Of a stretch of 64,000 bases of DNA, positions 46,533-54,000 are shown one piece after another; position 1 is the first letter of the stretch; every line of letters begins with the position of its first letter. The DNA is taken from assembly GCF_029626175.1 (NCBI RefSeq), contig NZ_JARUBM010000002.1, positions 5,597,001 through 5,661,000 of the forward strand. Reading direction: 5' to 3'. The position numbers were made by a program, and so were the translations under genes. Origin of the DNA: Micromonospora sp. WMMD1082 (lineage in GTDB: Bacteria; Actinomycetota; Actinomycetes; Mycobacteriales; Micromonosporaceae). Below the pieces are notes generated by a model. It was given only the letters and a program-made list of their open reading frames with translations, did not search any database and had not been told where the DNA came from.

Positions 46533-46557
46533 GCAGCCGCCCGGTTCGGGCGGCTGC
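46533..46557. terminator. hairpin 1 of a three-hairpin block
   Basis: GCAGCCGCCCG-GTT-CGGGCGGCTGC, perfect 11-bp arms, between the convergent HhH and DUF2795 genes. Confidence 0.75.
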
Positions 46558-46620
46558 CGGCCGCCTGGTGGCCGCGACCCGGTTCGGGCGTGGGCGCCAC
46601 CAGGGCAGGTGGTTACGCAG

Positions 46621-46656
46621 GGGCGCTCCCGGCCGCGGTTCGCGGCCGGGGCGCCC
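46621..46656. terminator. hairpin 2 of a three-hairpin block
   Basis: GGGCGCTCCCGGCCGCG-GTT-CGCGGCCGGGGCGCCC, 16-bp pairing with one bulge; same GTT loop as hairpin 1. Confidence 0.75.
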
Positions 46657-46659
46657 ACC

Positions 46660-46687
46660 TGAGCCCCGATCCGCGGATCGGGGCTCA
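46660..46687. terminator. hairpin 3, 28-bp perfect palindrome
   Basis: TGAGCCCCGATCC-GC-GGATCGGGGCTCA, directly after the DUF2795 stop on the minus strand. Confidence 0.75.
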
Positions 46688-46692
46688 CCGGA

Positions 46693-46965
46693 TCAGATGC
46701 CGCGCAGGTGCTGAGACACCCGCTGGTGACGCTTGTCCCGGGCCTGTGCGGCGCGCTGCGCGTCGGTGACCTCGGGCGCCGCGTCGATGCCGGCCGAGCG
46801 GGCCACCTGGTTGCCGTTGGCGTAGTCCACCGGAGGCAGCGCGCGCAGGGCCCGCAGCACGTCCGGTGGTGCTCCCTCCCGCTCGGCCTCGCGTACCACG
46901 TCGTCCTTGCCGGCGGGAAAGTCCAGGCTGGACAGGTACTGCAGGACGTCGGAGTAACTCGCCAT
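46693..46965 (-). CDS. DUF2795 protein
   Basis: 90 residues: SYSDVLQYLSSLDFPAGKDD then VREAEREGAPPDVLRALRALP, the DUF2795 core, followed by NGNQVARSAG. Small, soluble, common in actinobacteria, of unknown function. ATG 46965 follows GGGAGGAG. Divergent from the DUF2267 gene, a pairing that suggests a shared stress-type role but proves nothing. Confidence 0.88.
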   Translation of the reverse strand: MASYSDVLQYLSSLDFPAGKDDVVREAEREGAPPDVLRALRALPPVDYANGNQVARSAGIDAAPEVTDAQRAAQARDKRHQRVSQHLRGI

Positions 46966-47121
46966 GGTGTCGGCTCCTCCCGGCTTCGATCCGGCCACGA
47001 CCGGGCGCGGATACCCACCCGGGCGGCCGTCACGCGCCGACCTGGCGGAAAAACCGGCGGAAAACCGGCCGCCGTTTCCCTTCCGGCCCCCGGGGTAAGC
47101 GGCGTGCCGGAGGGATGCGCG

Positions 47122-47532
47122 ATGAACTACGACACGTTCGTCGGCCAGGTGGCCCAGCGCACCAGCACGTCCTCGGCCCGGGCGGTGGAACTGATCGAGG
47201 CGACGCTGGAGACGCTCGCCGAGCGGCTGACCGGTGGCGAGGTGCTGGACCTTGCCGTGCAACTGCCCGCGCCGCTGCGACTGCCGCTGCGCCCGACGCC
47301 GGACACCGAGGCGGCGGAGCGCTTCGGCGCGGCCGAGTTCGTCGCCCGGGTGGCGGTACGCGCCGGGGTGCCGGAGCCGGCCGCCCGGGACGTGGTCCGG
47401 GCGGTCTTCATCACCGTACGCGAGGCGGTGACCGGCGGGGAGTTCGACGAGCTGGTGGTCCAGTTGCCCCGCGACTACCGGGGCATGGTCGAGCCGGCCC
47501 TGGCGCCCGGCGCGACGCTGCGCCGCCGGTGA
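47122..47532 (+). CDS. DUF2267 protein
   Basis: 136 residues. MNYDTFVGQVAQRTSTSSAR, TLETLAERLTGGEVLDLAVQLP, FVARVAVRAGV and FDELVVQLPRDY match the DUF2267 helical-repeat domain of unknown function. GGAGGG is 7 nt before ATG 47122. A second DUF2267 domain occurs in the fusion gene at 54001. Confidence 0.88.
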   Translation: MNYDTFVGQVAQRTSTSSARAVELIEATLETLAERLTGGEVLDLAVQLPAPLRLPLRPTPDTEAAERFGAAEFVARVAVRAGVPEPAARDVVRAVFITVREAVTGGEFDELVVQLPRDYRGMVEPALAPGATLRRR

Positions 47533-47553
47533 ACCGTCTCGGCCGGACGCCGC

Positions 47554-48720
47554 TCAGGCGATCGCCCCGGCGGCCCGCAGCTCGGTGACTCGGTCTGGAG
47601 CGAAGCCGGCCTCGGCGAGCACCTCGTCGGTGTGCTCACCCGGCCACGGTGGGGGCCGGCGCACCGAAGTGGGGGTGCCGGAGAACCGGGGCGCGGGCGC
47701 CGGCTGGACGACCCCGTCGCGGCGCACGAAGGTGCCCCGGGCGGCCAGGTGCGGATGCTCCGGCGCCTCGCGCCAGTCGAGCACCGGCGCCACGCAGGCG
47801 TCCGAGGCGGTGAGCAGGGACGCCCACTCGTCCCGGGTACGGGTGCGGAACAGCCGCGCCCAGGCGGCGCGCAGCGCCGGCCAGTTGGCCGGGTCGGTCC
47901 GGTCGGCCGCCTCGTCCGGCGGCAACGGGAAGCCGGTGAGCCGGACCAGCTCGTCGTAGAAGCGCGGCTCCAGCGCGCCGACCGCGAGGTGCCGCCCGTC
48001 GGCGCACTCGTACGTGTCGTAGAACGGGGCGCCGCCGTCGAGCAGGTTGACCCCGCGCGGATCCCGCCACATGCCGAGCTGCCGCAGCGCGTGGATCTGG
48101 GTGCTGAGCACCGCGACCCCGTCCACGATGGCCGCGTCGATCACCTGACCGGCCGCGCCGCCACGCACCGCGTACAGGGCGGAGACCAGGCCCAGGGCGA
48201 GCATCATCCCGCCGCCGCCGAAGTCGCCGAGCAGGTTCATCGGCGGCACCGGCCGCTCGTCGGCCCGCCCGATGCCGTGCAACGCGCCGGTCAGGGCCAG
48301 GTAGTCGATGTCGTGCCCGGCGTGCGGGGCGCTCGGGCCGTCCTGGCCCCACCCGGTCATCCGGCCGTAGACCAGCCGTGGGTTGACCGCGTGGCAGTCG
48401 GCCGGGCCGAGCCCGAGCCGTTCGGTCACCCCGGGCCGGAACCCCTCGACTAGGGCGTCCGCGCCGCCGACCAGGGCACGCACGACATCCCGGCCGTCGG
48501 CGGACTTCAGGTCCACCCCGATCGAGCGGCGCCCCCGGTTGAGCAGGTCGGGATGCGGGGTGCCGAACGCCGAGGTGTCGACCTCGGTCACCCGGTCCAC
48601 CCGGATCACGTCCGCTCCGAGGTCGGCCAGCATCATGGCGGCGAACGGGCCCGGGCCGATCCCGGCCAGCTCGACCACGCGTACGCCGGCCAGCGGGCCG
48701 GCTGCCAGGTCTGCGGTCAC
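47554..48720 (-). CDS. CoA-transferase family III (CaiB/BaiF; AMACR-like)
   Basis: 388 residues. VRVVELAGIGPGPFAAMMLADLGADVIRVD is the family N terminus; GVDLKSADGRDVV, LVEGFRPGVTERLGL and the GRMTGWGQDGP loop follow; the catalytic Asp equivalent lies in HDIDYLALTGALHGIG. The gap pattern and GRMTGWGQDGP fit alpha-methylacyl-CoA racemase more than formyl-CoA transferase. GTG 48720 is 6 nt after TATCGT on the minus strand, so leaderless. It overlaps nothing; 21 bp separate it from the DUF2267 gene. Confidence 0.9.
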   Translation of the reverse strand: MTADLAAGPLAGVRVVELAGIGPGPFAAMMLADLGADVIRVDRVTEVDTSAFGTPHPDLLNRGRRSIGVDLKSADGRDVVRALVGGADALVEGFRPGVTERLGLGPADCHAVNPRLVYGRMTGWGQDGPSAPHAGHDIDYLALTGALHGIGRADERPVPPMNLLGDFGGGGMMLALGLVSALYAVRGGAAGQVIDAAIVDGVAVLSTQIHALRQLGMWRDPRGVNLLDGGAPFYDTYECADGRHLAVGALEPRFYDELVRLTGFPLPPDEAADRTDPANWPALRAAWARLFRTRTRDEWASLLTASDACVAPVLDWREAPEHPHLAARGTFVRRDGVVQPAPAPRFSGTPTSVRRPPPWPGEHTDEVLAEAGFAPDRVTELRAAGAIA

Positions 48721-48869
48721 CGGGTCACGATAGGCGCTCACGTCGCCGGTGGGGCGTTTGCGGTGGTGAGCGGCGCCACCGCAGCCAGGTGGGCGGCGCC
48801 GCCATAGCCAGGTGAGCGGCGCCACCCCGGCCCGGCGTGCCCCGCGTGGCGATCGGGAACCGGCTGTTC

Positions 48870-48875
48870 TAGCCT
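48870..48875 (+). promoter_or_regulatory. -10 box of the terC leader
   Basis: TAGCCT, predicting a transcript start near 48882 at the 5' end of the conserved leader. Confidence 0.5.
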
Positions 48876-48881
48876 TGTCGG

Positions 48882-48976
48882 CACGAGGGGAGTACTTCCC
48901 ACGAACCATGCCGGTCAGTACGGCGCGCCCGGAGCGTGCCTCGGGTGGTTGCCCGCGAAAACGCGGGTGAAGGAGA
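48882..48976 (+). promoter_or_regulatory. yybP-ykoY-like manganese leader ahead of terC
   Basis: GAGGGGAGTACTTCCC (48885-48900), GGTCAGTACGGCG and GGGTGAAGGAGACC (48965-48978) follow in the order and spacing of the two yybP-ykoY docking loops. The second loop is longer than canonical (GGTGAAGGAGACC versus GGCGAGACC), so the assignment is less firm than for the element at 35431. TerC exporters are known targets of this riboswitch. Confidence 0.65.
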
Positions 48977-49002
48977 CCTCGAACATGACACGGTGTTCGA
49001 GG
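48977..49002 (+). promoter_or_regulatory. hairpin overlapping the terC ribosome-binding site
   Basis: CCTCGAACA-N8-TGTTCGAGG, 9-bp perfect arms. The right arm runs into the SD AGGAGG (49000-49005), so folding would hide the ribosome site; a plausible expression platform for the leader. Confidence 0.6.
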
Positions 49003-49009
49003 AGGCCCC

Positions 49010-50026
49010 ATGTCCGATTTGTCGCATGCCGCTGCTGGCCTGCAATCGGTGGCCACGCCATCGCTCTGGGCGATCACGATCGTCGGGGTCATCGCCCTGC
49101 TGGTGCTCGACTTCGTGGTGACCCGTCGCCCGCACGAGGTCTCCCTGAAGGAGGCACTCGGCTGGTCGGCCTTCTACATAGCCCTGCCGCTGGCCTTCGG
49201 CGCCTGGATCTGGTCCCGGTACGGGCGGCAGGAGGGCATCGACTACCTCGCCGGTTACCTGGTCGAGAAGTCGCTGTCGGTCGACAACCTCTTCGTCTTC
49301 ATGCTGCTGCTGGCCGCCTTCGCGGTGCCGAGCGTGCTCGCCCAGCGGGTGCTGCTCTTCGGCATCACCGGTGCGCTGGTGCTGCGCGGGGTCTTCATCG
49401 CCCTCGGCGCGGCCGCCCTACAGACCCTCGACTTCGCCTTCCTGATCTTCGCGCTGATTCTGCTGTTCACCGCGGCCAAGCTGCTGCGCGACGCGTTCAC
49501 CGGGCACGAGCAGACGGTGGACATCGGCACCATGCGCTCGGTGCGCCTGCTGCGCCGCTTCATGCCGGTGGTCCACGAGTACCACGGCACGAAGATGATC
49601 GTGCGGGTCGACGGCCGGCGGGCGCTGACCCCGCTCGCGCTGGTGGTGGTGGCGGTGCTCGCCACCGACGTGGTCTTCGCGGTCGACTCGGTGCCGGCCG
49701 TCTACGGCATCACCGAGGACCCGTACCTCGTCTTCGCCACCAACGCCTTCGCCCTGCTCGGCCTGCGGGCGCTCTACTTCGTGCTGCACGCGGCGCTGAG
49801 CCGGCTGGTCCACCTCACCTACGGCCTGGCGGTCATCCTGGCCTTCATCGGTGTCAAGCTCGGCCTGCACTGGGCACACGGCATCTGGCCGGGCGTCCCG
49901 CTGATTCCCACCGAGGTCTCCCTCGCGGTCATCATCCTGGTGCTGACCATCGTCACCATCACCAGCCTGCGCGCGACCCGCAACGTGGTGCCCGGCTCGA
50001 AGGAGATCGTCACCGAACGGAAGTGA
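49010..50026 (+). CDS. TerC/Alx-family metal exporter
   Basis: 338-residue membrane protein with about nine helices. Signature acidic membrane motifs are SLSVDNLFVFMLLL and VLATDVVFAVDSVPAVYGI. TerC proteins, long filed as tellurium resistance, include Alx- and MeeF-type Mn2+ exporters. The Mn-type leader upstream supports a manganese role here. Confidence 0.93.
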   Translation: MSDLSHAAAGLQSVATPSLWAITIVGVIALLVLDFVVTRRPHEVSLKEALGWSAFYIALPLAFGAWIWSRYGRQEGIDYLAGYLVEKSLSVDNLFVFMLLLAAFAVPSVLAQRVLLFGITGALVLRGVFIALGAAALQTLDFAFLIFALILLFTAAKLLRDAFTGHEQTVDIGTMRSVRLLRRFMPVVHEYHGTKMIVRVDGRRALTPLALVVVAVLATDVVFAVDSVPAVYGITEDPYLVFATNAFALLGLRALYFVLHAALSRLVHLTYGLAVILAFIGVKLGLHWAHGIWPGVPLIPTEVSLAVIILVLTIVTITSLRATRNVVPGSKEIVTERK

Positions 50027-50066
50027 TCGCGCCCGACCGTCAGGCCCTCCGTGGTACGACTGAGCG

Positions 50067-50666
50067 GTGGGTATCGTCACGCCGGGCTTCGAGGGCCGGC
50101 CACGCTCCGGGGCGCCGGACCTGCCCCCGGGGCAGTACCTCACCCCCGACTTTCCCGTCCTCTCCGCCGGCCCGACCCCGAGGGTGCCGCGTGACCAGTG
50201 GGAGTTCGTGATCAGCACCGAGACCGGCACGGAGTACCGGTGGAGCTGGGACGAGATGATGGCGCTGCCGCAGGAGACCCCGACGGTCGACATCCACTGC
50301 GTCACCCGGTGGTCGAAGCTGGGCACCACCTGGCGGGGGGTGTCCCTGGACACCCTGCTCGACGGCGTGGACAGCGCGGCCGACTACGCGCTGGCCCACT
50401 CGTACGGCGGCTACTCCACCAACCTGCCCCTGGACGACCTGCGCGACGGGCGGGCCTGGCTGGTGCACACCTTCGACGGCGACGACCTGCCCGCCGAGCA
50501 CGGCGGCCCGGCCCGGCTGCTGGTGCCCCACCTGTACTTCTGGAAGTCCGCCAAGTGGGTGCGCGGCATCCAGCTGACCGTCGAGGACACCCCCGGCTTC
50601 TGGGAGACCGCCGGCTACCACGACTACGGTGACCCGTGGCGTGAGCAGCGGTACCAGGGCGATTGA
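50067..50666 (+). CDS. sulfite-oxidase-fold molybdopterin enzyme (short form)
   Basis: 199 residues, one oxidoreductase molybdopterin-binding domain of the SUOX/MsrP type. The molybdenum-ligand cysteine is in DIHCVTRWSKLGTTWRGV; LPLDDLRDGRAWLVHTFDG, GGPARLLVPHLYFWKSAKWV and a terminal GFWETAGYHDYGDPWREQR complete the domain. There is no Tat signal, so it is cytosolic, unlike MsrP. It is followed at once by a flavoreductase gene that could supply electrons. The GTG start follows TACGAC by 6 nt (possibly leaderless). The substrate is unknown. Confidence 0.88.
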   Translation: MGIVTPGFEGRPRSGAPDLPPGQYLTPDFPVLSAGPTPRVPRDQWEFVISTETGTEYRWSWDEMMALPQETPTVDIHCVTRWSKLGTTWRGVSLDTLLDGVDSAADYALAHSYGGYSTNLPLDDLRDGRAWLVHTFDGDDLPAEHGGPARLLVPHLYFWKSAKWVRGIQLTVEDTPGFWETAGYHDYGDPWREQRYQGD

Positions 50667-50674
50667 GCGGGCGG

Positions 50675-51397
50675 ATGGGCTGGCAGCCGGCCCGGCTGGT
50701 GGACCGCCGGGTGGAGACACCGACCGCGCAGACCCTGGTGCTGGAGGTGCCCGGCTGGCCGGCCCACCTGCCCGGCCAGCACGTCGACATCCGATTGACC
50801 GCGACCGACGGGTACCAGGCCGCCCGGTCGTACTCGCTGGCCGCGCCCGCCGACGGCGACCGGATCGAGGTGTCCGTCCAGCGGGTGCCCGACGGTGAGG
50901 TGTCGCCGTTCCTGGTCGAGGGTTACCGCGAGGGCGACCCGGTCGAGGTACGCGGACCGATCGGCGGCTGGTTCGTCTGGCGGCCGCAACAGACCGACCC
51001 GGTGCTGCTGGTGGCCGGCGGCTCGGGGGTGGTGCCGTTGATGGCCATGATCCGGGCACGGCGGGCGGCCGGCAGCCGGGCGCCCTTCCGGCTGATCTAC
51101 TCCGTCCGCACTCCCGCCGACGTCTTCTACGTCGACGAACTGCGGAACCGGGTCCGCGACGACGCCGGTCTCGACGTGGCGTACGTCTACACCCGTGAGG
51201 CGCCCGAGGGGTGGCGCGGCGGACCGCACCGGCTCGGCCTCGCCGACGTCAACACGCACGGCTGGCCGCCGGAGTTGGAGCCGCTGGTGTACGTCTGCGG
51301 GCCCACCGGTTTCGTGGAGACCGTCTCCGATCTGCTCGTCGGGCTGGGCCACCCGGCCCGGCGGGTGCGTACCGAACGCTTCGGCCCGACCGGCTGA
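50675..51397 (+). CDS. FNR-type flavoprotein reductase
   Basis: 240 residues. FAD domain with ARSYSLAAPADGDRIEVSVQ (RxYS motif), NAD(P) domain with VLLVAGGSGVVPLMAMI and VYVCGPTGFVETV. It lacks a C-terminal 2Fe-2S ferredoxin domain. Start choice: ATG 50675, or TTG 50663 whose TTGA overlaps the upstream stop; either way it is coupled to the molybdoenzyme gene. It probably passes electrons between NAD(P)H and the molybdenum centre. Confidence 0.88.
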   Translation: MGWQPARLVDRRVETPTAQTLVLEVPGWPAHLPGQHVDIRLTATDGYQAARSYSLAAPADGDRIEVSVQRVPDGEVSPFLVEGYREGDPVEVRGPIGGWFVWRPQQTDPVLLVAGGSGVVPLMAMIRARRAAGSRAPFRLIYSVRTPADVFYVDELRNRVRDDAGLDVAYVYTREAPEGWRGGPHRLGLADVNTHGWPPELEPLVYVCGPTGFVETVSDLLVGLGHPARRVRTERFGPTG

Positions 51398-51411
51398 GAG
51401 GAGGCCCGCGG

Positions 51412-51687
51412 ATGAACCCGCTGCCGTACGTGGACGGCAACATGCTCGACGGCCCGTTGGGGGAGGTGTTCGCGGTCGACCTGAGTACCGCCACCGCCCG
51501 ATGCGCCCACTGCGGCACCCCGGGGCCGGTGGCCGGGCTGCGGGTCTACTCGCACACGCCCGGTCTGGTGGGGCGCTGCCCGAACTGCGCCGAGGTGCTG
51601 CTGCGGCTGGTCCGGGCGCCCGACCGCGCCTGGCTCGACCTGCGGGGCGCCACCTTCCTCCAGTTCCCGATGCCGCCCGACCGATAG
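51412..51687 (+). CDS. small zinc-ribbon protein (DUF6510-like)
   Basis: 91 residues with two C-x2-C knuckles: RCAHCGTPGP and GRCPNCAEVL, about 26 residues apart, a probable zinc ribbon; the N terminus reads YVDGNMLDGPL. It is the third gene of the molybdoenzyme operon, with GAGAGGAGG upstream and a 14-bp gap. The role is unknown; a zinc or redox partner for the complex is conceivable. The DUF number is from memory. Confidence 0.82.
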   Translation: MNPLPYVDGNMLDGPLGEVFAVDLSTATARCAHCGTPGPVAGLRVYSHTPGLVGRCPNCAEVLLRLVRAPDRAWLDLRGATFLQFPMPPDR

Positions 51688-51762
51688 CCCGACTTGTCCG
51701 GCGGGCCCCTCCCGTCGCGGCGGAGTGGCTACTGTCGTCCTTCGACTGACGGAGGGGCGGCG

Positions 51763-52587
51763 ATGACGGGAATCGGGCGACGGACGATGTTGACCGCTCT
51801 GGCCGGCGCGGCCGTCGGGGCGCCGGCCCTGGTCGCGGTGGCGCCGCGACCGGCCGTCGCGGCCCCGGACGACCTCTACCAGACCAACAGCGAGCTGTAC
51901 GCGAGCCCGACGCTGACCGAGGGCGTGGACTACGCCCGGCGGTTCCGGCGGCACGGCGCGCTCGACGACGATCTGGCCGGCGTCGTGGGCTTCCCGAACA
52001 CCGTCGTGATCGCGCCGCACGGCGGCGGCATCGAGGTGGGCACCTCCGAGCTCGGCCTCGCGGTCGCCGGCTACCACCCGGCCACGCTCACCCCGACCGG
52101 CGCGACGTACGACTACTGGATGTTCGAGGGGCTGCGCGCCGCCAACAACGGCGAGCTGCACGTGACCTCGACCGGATGTGACGACCCGCAGGCGGAGTCG
52201 TTCTGCGGCGGCGCCCGGTACGCGGTCTCCCTGCACGGCTGCACCGCCGGCCAGCTCGGCCTGCCCGACACCGCGCAGGCGGTCGCCGTAGGCGGGCTCG
52301 ACGCCGTCCTGCGGACCTACCTCCGGCAGGAGTACGCCGCGATCGGCGTCCTGGCCCTGGACGCCCCGACCACTCCCGCCCTGGCGGCCCTGGCCGGCGT
52401 CCAGCCGAGGAACATCGTCAACCGGACGCTGTCCCAGCAGGGCGCCCAACTGGAGCTGAGCACGCCGCTGCGCAACGCCATGTTCGGCACCAACACCCGG
52501 GCACAGCGGCGGCACACCACCCTGCCGCCGTTCTGGAGCTTCGTCACCGCCACGCGTGCCGCGTTGGCCCGCCGCGGGGCCGGGTGA
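51763..52587 (+). CDS. exported poly-gamma-glutamate-hydrolase-like protein
   Basis: 274 residues. The N terminus GRRTMLTALAGAAVGAPALV ending AVAA looks like a Tat-type signal (twin Arg, modest hydrophobicity). The body fits the poly-gamma-glutamate hydrolase family: TVVIAPHGGGIEVGTSELGL, YDYWMFEGLRAANNGELHVTS, and YAVSLHGC, supplying the zinc ligands. The family cleaves gamma-linked glutamate polymers and is common in phages. ATG 51763 follows GGAGGGG. Confidence 0.85.
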   Translation: MTGIGRRTMLTALAGAAVGAPALVAVAPRPAVAAPDDLYQTNSELYASPTLTEGVDYARRFRRHGALDDDLAGVVGFPNTVVIAPHGGGIEVGTSELGLAVAGYHPATLTPTGATYDYWMFEGLRAANNGELHVTSTGCDDPQAESFCGGARYAVSLHGCTAGQLGLPDTAQAVAVGGLDAVLRTYLRQEYAAIGVLALDAPTTPALAALAGVQPRNIVNRTLSQQGAQLELSTPLRNAMFGTNTRAQRRHTTLPPFWSFVTATRAALARRGAG

Positions 52588-52637
52588 CGGTTCCCGGTGT
52601 CACGTTTGCCGTGGCCCGGGACGGGAACCGGCCCGGC

Positions 52638-53939
52638 ATGACGAAGCCTCGTGTGGTGATCGTGGGGGCCGGGTTCGCCGGGTACCACGCGGCGAAGACG
52701 TTGCGCCGGCTGGCCCGCGACCGGGCCGAGATCGTCCTGCTGAACTCGACCGACTACTTCCTCTACCTGCCGCTGCTGCCCGAGGTGGCCGCGGGGGTGG
52801 TGGAGCCGGGCCGGATCGCGGTGCCGCTGACCGGCACGCTGGACGGCGTACGGGTGGTCATCGGTGAGGCCGACAGCGTGGACCTGCAGAACCGGTGGGT
52901 CGGCTTCACCCAGCCGGAGGGGGAGCGCAACCGGCTGGCGTACGACCGGTTGATCCTCGCGGTCGGCAGCGTCAACAAGCTGCTGCCCATCCCCGGCGTG
53001 ACCGAGTACGCGCACGGCTTCCGTGGTCTGCCCGAGGCGCTCTACCTGCACGACCACGTGGTCCGGCAGATCGAGTTGGCCGAGCAGGCCGAGGACCCGG
53101 CCGAGCAGCAGGCCCGGGCCACGTTCGTGGTGGTGGGTGCCGGCTACACCGGTACCGAGGTGGCCGCGCACGGCAAGTTGTTCACCGACGAGCTGGCCGC
53201 CCAGCGTCCCCGGCTGAAGGCCCGCCCGAGGTGGATGCTGCTGGACGTCGCGCCCCGGGTGCTGCCGGAGCTGGATCGACGGATGTCCGTCACCGCCGAC
53301 CGGGTGCTGCGCCGGCGCGGGGTGGATGTCCGGATGGGCACCTCGGTGGCGGTCGCCACCTCCGACGGGGTCAAGCTCACCGACGGCGAGTACGTGCCCA
53401 CCTGTTCCCTGGTCTGGTGCGTCGGCGTACGGCCCGACCCCTTCGTGGCGGAACTGGGCCTGCGGACCGAGAAGGGGCGGTTGGTCGTCGACGAGTACCT
53501 CAACGTCCCCGGTTTCCCGGAGGTGTACGCCTGCGGCGATGCCGCCGCCGTGCCCGACCTGGCCCGGGCGGGCGAGATCTGCACGATGACCGCCCAGCAC
53601 GCCCAGCGGCAGGGCAAGCTCGCCGCGCACAACATCGCCGCCTCCTACGGGCAGGGGCGCCGTCGGCCGTACAAGCATCACGACCTCGGGTGGGTGGTCG
53701 ACCTGGGCGGCAAGCAGGCGGCGGCGAACCCGCTCAAGGTGCCGCTGTCCGGCCTGCCGGCGAAGGCGGTCACCCGTGGCTATCACCTGCTCGCGATGCC
53801 CGGTAACCGGGCCCGGGTGAGCGCGGACTGGCTCCTCGACGCCGCACTGCCCCGTTCGGCGGCACAGCTCGGCCTGATCGCCGCCAACGCCGTACCGCTG
53901 GAGAGTTCCTCACCCGAGATCCCGGCGCGGGCCCGCTGA
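52638..53939 (+). CDS. NDH-2-like FAD-dependent NADH dehydrogenase
   Basis: 433 residues. FAD-binding VVIVGAGFAGYHAAKTLRR, NADH-binding FVVVGAGYTGTEVA and the conserved YACGDAAAVPD near the C-terminal FAD site. NDH-2 enzymes pass electrons from NADH to quinone without proton pumping. LLPEVAAGVVEP is typical. The C-terminal region has amphipathic segments suited to peripheral membrane binding. ATG 52638 (MTKPRVVIVG). It ends in a 10-bp GC hairpin. Confidence 0.92.
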   Translation: MTKPRVVIVGAGFAGYHAAKTLRRLARDRAEIVLLNSTDYFLYLPLLPEVAAGVVEPGRIAVPLTGTLDGVRVVIGEADSVDLQNRWVGFTQPEGERNRLAYDRLILAVGSVNKLLPIPGVTEYAHGFRGLPEALYLHDHVVRQIELAEQAEDPAEQQARATFVVVGAGYTGTEVAAHGKLFTDELAAQRPRLKARPRWMLLDVAPRVLPELDRRMSVTADRVLRRRGVDVRMGTSVAVATSDGVKLTDGEYVPTCSLVWCVGVRPDPFVAELGLRTEKGRLVVDEYLNVPGFPEVYACGDAAAVPDLARAGEICTMTAQHAQRQGKLAAHNIAASYGQGRRRPYKHHDLGWVVDLGGKQAAANPLKVPLSGLPAKAVTRGYHLLAMPGNRARVSADWLLDAALPRSAAQLGLIAANAVPLESSSPEIPARAR

Positions 53940-53949
53940 CCGCGCGGCC

Positions 53950-53977
53950 GGCCCGCGCGGTGGGGCCCGCGCGGGCC
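53950..53977 (+). terminator. hairpin after the NDH-2 gene
   Basis: GGCCCGCGCG-N8-CGCGCGGGCC, perfect 10-bp arms, 10 bp after the stop, between convergent genes. Confidence 0.75.
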
Positions 53978-54000
53978 GACGGGCAGCCGGCCGGTGACCC

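Noticed and set aside
48977..49002. LexA/SOS box (CGAAC ... GTTCG)
   Set aside because: The two half sites are 10 bp apart instead of 4, and the element is better explained as a hairpin at the terC ribosome site.
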